A stretch of 12,904 nucleotides of DNA from Bordetella parapertussis. GTDB lineage: Bacteria > Pseudomonadota > Gammaproteobacteria > Burkholderiales > Burkholderiaceae_C. The stretch is taken from assembly GCA_945900685.1 (NCBI GenBank), contig CAMDJS010000052.1, positions 1 to 12,904 on the forward strand, read 5' to 3'. The translations under genes and the position numbers were made by a program. Shown piece by piece: positions 7,738-12,904 of this stretch. The stretch's first letter is position 1, and every line of letters begins with the position of its first letter. The notes beneath the pieces were generated by a model. It ran no database searches. It was not told the DNA's origin and was given only the letters and a program-made list of their open reading frames with translations.

Positions 7738-7770
7738 ATTGTATAGGCAAATAATCCGGTTGTGAACCGG
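7738..7770 (-). promoter_or_regulatory. Candidate brn promoter with palindromic operator over the -35 box
   Basis: On the minus strand, TTCACA (7766-7761, five of six matches to TTGACA) is followed after exactly 17 bases by TACAAT (7743-7738, five of six matches to TATAAT). The -35 box sits in the middle of a perfect palindrome, CCGGTT-CAC-AACCGG (7770-7756). Transcription would begin near 7731, about 5 bases before the brnT ATG, so the message would be almost leaderless, which fits the absence of a ribosome binding site before brnT. BrnA-type antitoxins repress their own promoters, so the palindrome is a natural candidate operator; that link is inference. Confidence 0.55.
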
Positions 7771-7783
7771 AACGGCCTTGCAA

Positions 7784-7840
7784 TGTCTCAAATCAGAGGC
7801 AAAAGGGGTGGAAGTCGGACTGTCTAAAACAGACAGCCAC
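7784..7840. other. Inverted repeats between brnT and lpdA
   Basis: Beyond the operator palindrome, this 57-base stretch holds two further inverted repeats. TGTCTC/GAGGCA (7784-7789 and 7796-7801) allows 6 pairs including one G-U, with a 6-base loop. CTGTCT/AGACAG (7820-7825 and 7831-7836) gives a perfect stem with a 5-base loop, extended by GTGG/CCAC (7808-7811 and 7837-7840) across an 8-base bulge. The lpdA transcript would run through all of this. No U-run directly follows either stem, so an intrinsic terminator is not supported. The flanking 7841-7864 is AT-rich with a T8 run on the plus strand. Confidence 0.35.
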
Positions 7841-7864
7841 ACTTAAAGCGTAATTTTTTTGAAA

Positions 7865-9292
7865 TTAAAAATTCAAAGTGCGCTTGTCGATAGCCAGAGC
7901 AGCTTCTTTGGTGGACTCACTCAATGAAGGATGCGCATGGCAAATACGCGCGATGTCCTCTGCGCTGGCTTTGAACGCCATCGCAACTGTGGCTTCAGAG
8001 ATCAATTCACTGGCTTGCGGCCCGATGATGTGCACACCCAGAATTTCATCTGTTTTCGCGTCCGCCAGCATCTTGACCATGCCGGTGGTGTCGCCCAAAG
8101 CGCGTGCGCGTCCGTTAGCTAAAAACGGGAATGTGCCTGCTTTGTAGGCCACGCCGTCAGCCTTGAGTTGCTGCTCGGTGCGTCCGACCCATGCGATTTC
8201 CGGGCTGGTGTAGATGACCCAGGGCACGAGGTTGAAGTCGACATGGCCGTGTTGACCGGCAATGCGCTCAGCTACGGCGACGCCCTCTTCTTCCGCTTTG
8301 TGCGCGAGCATGGGGCCGCGCACCACGTCGCCCACCGCCCAGACGCCGGGCAAGGCGGTTTTGCAATCGGCGTCCACCAAAATGGCTCCGCGCTCGTCCA
8401 GTTTCAAACCCACCGCTTCAACATTCAAACCGGTGGTGTTGGGCACCCTTCCGATGCTGATGATCAACTTATCCACGTCCAGTGTTTGCGCTTCGCCTTT
8501 GGCGTTGGTGTAGTTAACGCTGACGCCTTTTTTGCTGCTCTTGATATCGCCGACTTTCACACCGAGTTGGATATTCAAACCTTGCTTATCGAAAATCTTT
8601 TTGGCTTCTTTGGCAATTTGCTCGTCCACTGCGCCGAGGAAAGTGGGCAGGCCTTCCAATATGGTGACTTCTGCGCCCAGTCGCCGCCAGACCGAGCCCA
8701 TCTCTAAGCCAATGACACCTGAACCAATCAAGGCCAGTTTTTTCGGAACAGCGCCGACGCGCAACGCACCGTCGTTGGAGAGGATGTTTTCTTCATCAAA
8801 CGGCACGCCAGGCAAGGCGCGGGCGCTGGAACCGGTAGCGACAATGATCTGCTTGGCGGTCAATGATTCTTCCGTTTTGCCAGACACCTTGATTTCATAA
8901 CCGGCGTCGGACTTGCTGGCAAAACTGCCGCGACCATGGAAAAACGCGACCTTGTTTTTCTTGAACAAATACAAAATGCCGTCGTTGTTTTGTTTGACCA
9001 CCATGTCTTTGCGGGCGAGCATTTTGGTCACGTCTATTTTCACGCCGGTGGCCGTGATGCCGTGTTCTGCGAAATGGTGGTTCGCCTGCTCGAAATGTTC
9101 GGACGATTGCAACAAGGCTTTGGACGGGATGCAGCCTACGTTAGTGCAGGTGCCGCCGGGGGCTGGACCGCCGCTGGCGTTTTGCCATTCATCGATGCAG
9201 GCCACACTCATACCGAGTTGGGCGGCGCGAATCGCAGCGATATAGCCGCCGGGGCCGGCGCCGATGACGATGACATCAAATATTTTGCTCAT
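7865..9292 (-). CDS. lpdA: Dihydrolipoamide dehydrogenase (E3) of the 2-oxoglutarate dehydrogenase complex
   Basis: E3 reoxidises the dihydrolipoyl arm of the E2 subunit, passing electrons through a disulfide and FAD to NAD+, in the cytoplasm. The 475-residue protein has standard length and all key parts: FAD-binding GAGPGG at 11-16, the redox-active disulfide C49/C54 in GGTCTNVGCIPSK, NAD-binding GSGVIGLE at 190-197, and the C-terminal catalytic pair H454 and E459 in HAHPSLSE. The ATG start has only a weak AGAG before it. It sits downstream of odhA and odhB on the same strand, which identifies it as the 2-oxoglutarate complex E3 (odhL in Burkholderiales naming), although such an E3 may also serve other complexes. 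The DUF2283 pair separates it from odhB, with 37 bases between the DUF2283 stop and its ATG. Confidence 0.96.
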   Translation of the reverse strand: MSKIFDVIVIGAGPGGYIAAIRAAQLGMSVACIDEWQNASGGPAPGGTCTNVGCIPSKALLQSSEHFEQANHHFAEHGITATGVKIDVTKMLARKDMVVKQNNDGILYLFKKNKVAFFHGRGSFASKSDAGYEIKVSGKTEESLTAKQIIVATGSSARALPGVPFDEENILSNDGALRVGAVPKKLALIGSGVIGLEMGSVWRRLGAEVTILEGLPTFLGAVDEQIAKEAKKIFDKQGLNIQLGVKVGDIKSSKKGVSVNYTNAKGEAQTLDVDKLIISIGRVPNTTGLNVEAVGLKLDERGAILVDADCKTALPGVWAVGDVVRGPMLAHKAEEEGVAVAERIAGQHGHVDFNLVPWVIYTSPEIAWVGRTEQQLKADGVAYKAGTFPFLANGRARALGDTTGMVKMLADAKTDEILGVHIIGPQASELISEATVAMAFKASAEDIARICHAHPSLSESTKEAALAIDKRTLNF

Positions 9293-9329
9293 GGGGTACT
9301 CTGATAAGAAAAGTGGTGTGGCAAATCAA

Positions 9330-9527
9330 CTAGGCTGAAATTTGCTCAAAAGAAAAGGTGGGGATGTCTGCACGTTCGCGCGCATGCTCCATCGTGATGG
9401 CACAGACCTGACCCTTGTCATCTAAATCGAGCAAGGTGTTTTCATCCAGGTCTTTGGTTTCTGAAATGGGGCCTTGTTTGAATTCAATGTACAAAGTGTC
9501 TGTGTCTTGGAAATACTTGATCTTCAT
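9330..9527 (-). CDS. DUF2283 domain small protein
   Basis: The 65-residue product matches the DUF2283 pattern: an opening MKIKYFQDTDTLYIEFKQG, an acidic middle with LDLDDKGQVCAITMEHA, and a short tail. Members are small mainly beta proteins, often encoded beside a small partner, and are suspected rather than proven to be antitoxin-like. The ATG overlaps the stop of the upstream partner (ATGA, 4 bases) and has its own ribosome binding site, GAGGA at 9540-9536, 8 bases away. It ends 37 bases before lpdA. It carries no signal peptide or membrane segment. The family call rests on my reading of the N-terminal signature; function is unknown. Confidence 0.8.
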   Translation of the reverse strand: MKIKYFQDTDTLYIEFKQGPISETKDLDENTLLDLDDKGQVCAITMEHARERADIPTFSFEQISA

Positions 9528-9763
9528 AGTTTGAATCCTCGATCAAAAAAAACATTGTGAATAGTTTCGCCATCTTCCAGCAAAACCACCCGAAGGTACC
9601 GCTCTTCACCCGATACTGAAATCATCCCCCAGAGTCGTATGCGACCGTCCTGCTGAATCACTGTTCGCAAGGGACGACTTTTTACACGTTCTATCCACTC
9701 TAGCTGGATATCTTTTCTATCATCCCGCAAACGAGTGGATAAAAAATATTGTGTGAACTTCAC
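9524..9763 (-). CDS. Small DUF4258-like protein, partner of DUF2283
   Basis: This protein of about 79 residues, rich in charged and aromatic residues, contains EWIERVKSRPLRTV, QQDGRIRLWGMI and YLRVVLLEDGETIHNVFFDRGF. The layout, with an EWI helix, a DGR-W strand, an LRVV strand and a closing FFDR, resembles the small DUF4258-like proteins commonly encoded next to DUF2283 genes and discussed as toxin-like partners. That resemblance is from memory. The start is uncertain. GTG at 9763 gives MKFTQYF, while TTG at 9769, immediately after the odhB stop, adds two residues; neither has a ribosome binding site, so translation probably depends on ribosomes finishing odhB. GTGAA-G-TTCAC, an 11-base palindrome (9753-9763), coincides with the start. 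It overlaps DUF2283 by 4 bases. Confidence 0.65.
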   Translation of the reverse strand: MKFTQYFLSTRLRDDRKDIQLEWIERVKSRPLRTVIQQDGRIRLWGMISVSGEERYLRVVLLEDGETIHNVFFDRGFKL

Positions 9764-9769
9764 TGTCAA

Positions 9770-11032
<1,263 letters not shown>

Positions 11033-11066
11033 GTTGAATTCCTGAATGTTTGAAGGGCTGAGCTCT

Positions 11067-11080
11067 GCGCGCACACGCGC
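11067..11080 (-). other. GC hairpin in the odhA-odhB gap
   Basis: GCGCG and CGCGC form a perfect 5-pair GC stem with a 4-base loop in the 60 bases between odhA and odhB. No U-run follows, so it is not a terminator for odhA. It could tune relative E1/E2 expression or protect the upstream message from decay; chance is also possible in such a short element. Confidence 0.3.
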
Positions 11081-11092
11081 TGCATGAGCGGC

Positions 11093-12904
11093 TTACTTGG
11101 TCAATATGAAACCTTTGAGACGGCCGAACGCACCATCGACCAGAGCTTTTTGCTGTTCTTGGTGCAAATGCGAATAACCGACAGCGGGCGAGGCGGAAGC
11201 GGCGCGGCCGCTGTAACCCAGTTTCTGGCCGACGGCCATGTTTTCAAACAAGTAGTGCTGCACAAAGAACCATGCCCCTTGGTTTTGCGGTTCGTCTTGA
11301 CACCAAACCACCTCGACGGCGTTCGGGTATTTTTTCAGCTCGGCGGCAAACACTTTGTGCGGGAACGGATAGAGCTGTTCCAAGCGCAACAACACCGTGT
11401 CGTCATGCCCGCCCTCTTCGCGTTTTTTGGACAAGTCGTAATACACCTTGCCCGAGCACATCACGATGCGCTTGACTTTGTCCGCCTTGATCTCTTTCAA
11501 CTCGGGGATGATGGTCTGAAAACCGCCTTTGATGAACTCGGACACCGGCGACGCAGCATCCTTGTGACGCAACAAAGATTTGGGCGTGAAGATGATCAAG
11601 GGCTTGCGCAGATTGCGCACCATTTGGCGACGCAGCACGTGGAATATTTGGCTGGCCGTGGTGGGCTGCACGATTTGCATGTTGGTGTCAGCCGCCAACT
11701 GCATGAAGCGCTCGACACGCGCTGAACTGTGCTCCGGGCCTTGGCCCTCGTAACCGTGCGGCAGCATCAAAGTGATGCCATTCACGCGGCCCCATTTCAC
11801 TTCGCCGGAGGCGATGAACTGGTCGATCACCACTTGCGCACCGTTGGCGAAATCGCCGAACTGCGCTTCCCAAATCACCAAGGTGTTCGGGTCGTTCGAG
11901 GCATAACCGTACTCGAACCCCAGCACCGCTTCTTCAGAAAGAATTGAGTCGATGACAGTGAACGGGGCTTGGTTATCAGCCACGTTTTGCAAAGGAATAT
12001 ATGTTCCCGTATCCCACTTTTCGCGGTTCTGATCGTGAATCACCGCATGGCGGTGGGTGAAGGTGCCACGGCCTGAATCTTCCCCGGACAAGCGCACCGG
12101 AAAACCACTGGCCACCAGCGAAGCAAACGCCATGTGTTCGCCCATGCCCCAGTCCACTGGCAGATCACCCCGCCCCATGGCAGCGCGGTCGTCCAACACT
12201 TTTTTCACCAATGAATGAGGTGTCACACCTACAGGCAATGTGGTGATGCGTTCAGCCAATCGTTTCCATTCGGCCATGGGCAGTGCGGTGTCAGCTGCAT
12301 CTGTCCATTTCTTGCCGAGAAACGGACTCCAGTCCACGGTGAACTTGGTTTTGAAATTGGTCAGCACCGGCTCTGAAGTGTTTTTACCCGCGTCGAGTGC
12401 AGCGCGGTAGGTTTTCACCATTTCCTCGCCTATGGTTTCGCCCAAACCTTGAGCCGCCAAACGGTCGGCATACAAGCGACGAGTTCCAAGGTGTGCCGCG
12501 ATTTTTTTGTACATCAGCGGCTGCGTCAGGCTCGGCGTGTCTTGCTCGTTGTGGCCAAGTTTGCGGAAACACGTGATGTCCACCACCACGTCTTGGCGGA
12601 AAGTCATGCGGTATTCCAGCGCCAATTGAGTGGCCAACACCACCGCTTCAGGATCGTCGCCATTCACATGCAACACAGGGGCTTCGACCATTTTCACGAT
12701 GTCCGTGCAAAACGCAGACGAACGCATATCGCGCGGGTCTGAGGTGGTGAAGCCGATTTGGTTGTTGATGATGATGTGGACTGTGCCGCCGGTGGTGTAG
12801 CCACGGGTTTGCGCCAGCGCCAGCGTTTCCTGATTGACACCTTGACCGCCGAACGCGGCATCGCCGTGCACCAGCACGGGCAACACTTGGCTGCCGGTGG
12901 GGTC
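11093..12904 (-). CDS. odhA: 2-oxoglutarate dehydrogenase E1, partial (N-terminal part outside window)
   Basis: E1 is the thiamine-diphosphate enzyme that decarboxylates 2-oxoglutarate and succinylates the lipoyl arm of E2, the entry step of the complex. The window holds the last 603 residues plus stop; the reading frame is open to the window edge, so the 5' end lies beyond 12904. Family proteins have roughly 930-960 residues, so about a third is missing. Visible parts are the ThDP/Mg segment HGDAAFGGQG and INNQIGFTTSDPRD, the transketolase-like half with EAQFGDFANGAQVVIDQ and LPHGYEGQGPEHSSAR, and the C-terminal end with WCQDEPQNQGAWFF. No frameshift is seen. The internal GTG at 12886 is not a real start. 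odhB follows 60 bases downstream. Confidence 0.96.
   Translation of the reverse strand, partial: DPTGSQVLPVLVHGDAAFGGQGVNQETLALAQTRGYTTGGTVHIIINNQIGFTTSDPRDMRSSAFCTDIVKMVEAPVLHVNGDDPEAVVLATQLALEYRMTFRQDVVVDITCFRKLGHNEQDTPSLTQPLMYKKIAAHLGTRRLYADRLAAQGLGETIGEEMVKTYRAALDAGKNTSEPVLTNFKTKFTVDWSPFLGKKWTDAADTALPMAEWKRLAERITTLPVGVTPHSLVKKVLDDRAAMGRGDLPVDWGMGEHMAFASLVASGFPVRLSGEDSGRGTFTHRHAVIHDQNREKWDTGTYIPLQNVADNQAPFTVIDSILSEEAVLGFEYGYASNDPNTLVIWEAQFGDFANGAQVVIDQFIASGEVKWGRVNGITLMLPHGYEGQGPEHSSARVERFMQLAADTNMQIVQPTTASQIFHVLRRQMVRNLRKPLIIFTPKSLLRHKDAASPVSEFIKGGFQTIIPELKEIKADKVKRIVMCSGKVYYDLSKKREEGGHDDTVLLRLEQLYPFPHKVFAAELKKYPNAVEVVWCQDEPQNQGAWFFVQHYLFENMAVGQKLGYSGRAASASPAVGYSHLHQEQQKALVDGAFGRLKGFILTK

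Noticed and set aside
7745..7775. T-arm of a tRNA on the minus strand (TCCGG-TTCACAA-CCGGA)
   Set aside because: A 5-base-pair stem with a 7-base loop is present, but the loop lacks the TTCRA pattern and no matching acceptor, D or anticodon arms can be found. The promoter/operator reading explains it better.
7784..7864. Intrinsic terminator for lpdA, or an integron attC-like site
   Set aside because: The stems are not followed by a U-run on the lpdA transcript, and the conserved end motifs of attC sites are absent.
11033..11074. A longer odhB start adding 14 residues
   Set aside because: The extension is unlike any E2 N terminus, whereas the ATG at 11032 has AGGAA 6 bases before it and begins with the normal lipoyl domain.

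Overview
The window reads as a chromosomal stretch from a betaproteobacterium of moderate GC content, most likely Burkholderiales and probably close to Comamonadaceae. I base this on protein families and gene order (an odhA-odhB-odhL-zapE-like cluster, with divergent rluD/bamD beside it), not on a database search. Nearly all of the DNA is coding. bamD is the only gene on the + strand.

Layout. 1-1860: rluD (23S rRNA pseudouridine synthase, minus) diverges from bamD (outer-membrane assembly lipoprotein, plus) across 39 bases. 1847-5667: a minus-strand group of zapE (AFG1-like ATPase), a secreted coiled-coil protein of unknown function, and a DinG/YoaA-type iron-sulfur helicase. Its genes are 4 bp overlapping or 12 bp apart. 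5749-7098: an acetyl-CoA hydrolase / CoA-transferase family enzyme resembling butyryl-CoA:acetate CoA-transferase. 7135-7726: a BrnT/BrnA toxin-antitoxin module whose toxin gene is broken by an in-frame amber codon while the antitoxin gene is intact. 7865-9292: dihydrolipoamide dehydrogenase (E3). 9330-9769: a translationally coupled pair of small genes, DUF2283 and a DUF4258-like protein. 9770-11032: odhB (E2). 11093 to the window end: odhA (E1), cut off at its 5' side.

How the genes fit together. odhA, odhB and lpdA encode the three subunits of the 2-oxoglutarate dehydrogenase complex of the TCA cycle and are transcribed leftwards. In related bacteria E1, E2, E3 and a zapE-like ATPase gene often sit directly together. 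Here two accessory blocks separate them: the DUF2283 pair between E2 and E3, and brnTA plus the CoA-transferase gene between E3 and zapE.

The most interesting spot is 7418-7770. It holds a nonsense-inactivated BrnT, an intact BrnA antitoxin/repressor with its own good ribosome binding site, a sigma70-like promoter whose -35 box lies inside a perfect palindrome (a candidate BrnA operator), and a CoA-transferase gene 36 bases downstream with no visible terminator between. This could be a toxin-antitoxin module reduced to a local repressor of a metabolic gene. I saw no CRISPR array, rRNA, tRNA, insertion sequence or phage gene. No stretch longer than 300 bases lacks a gene.
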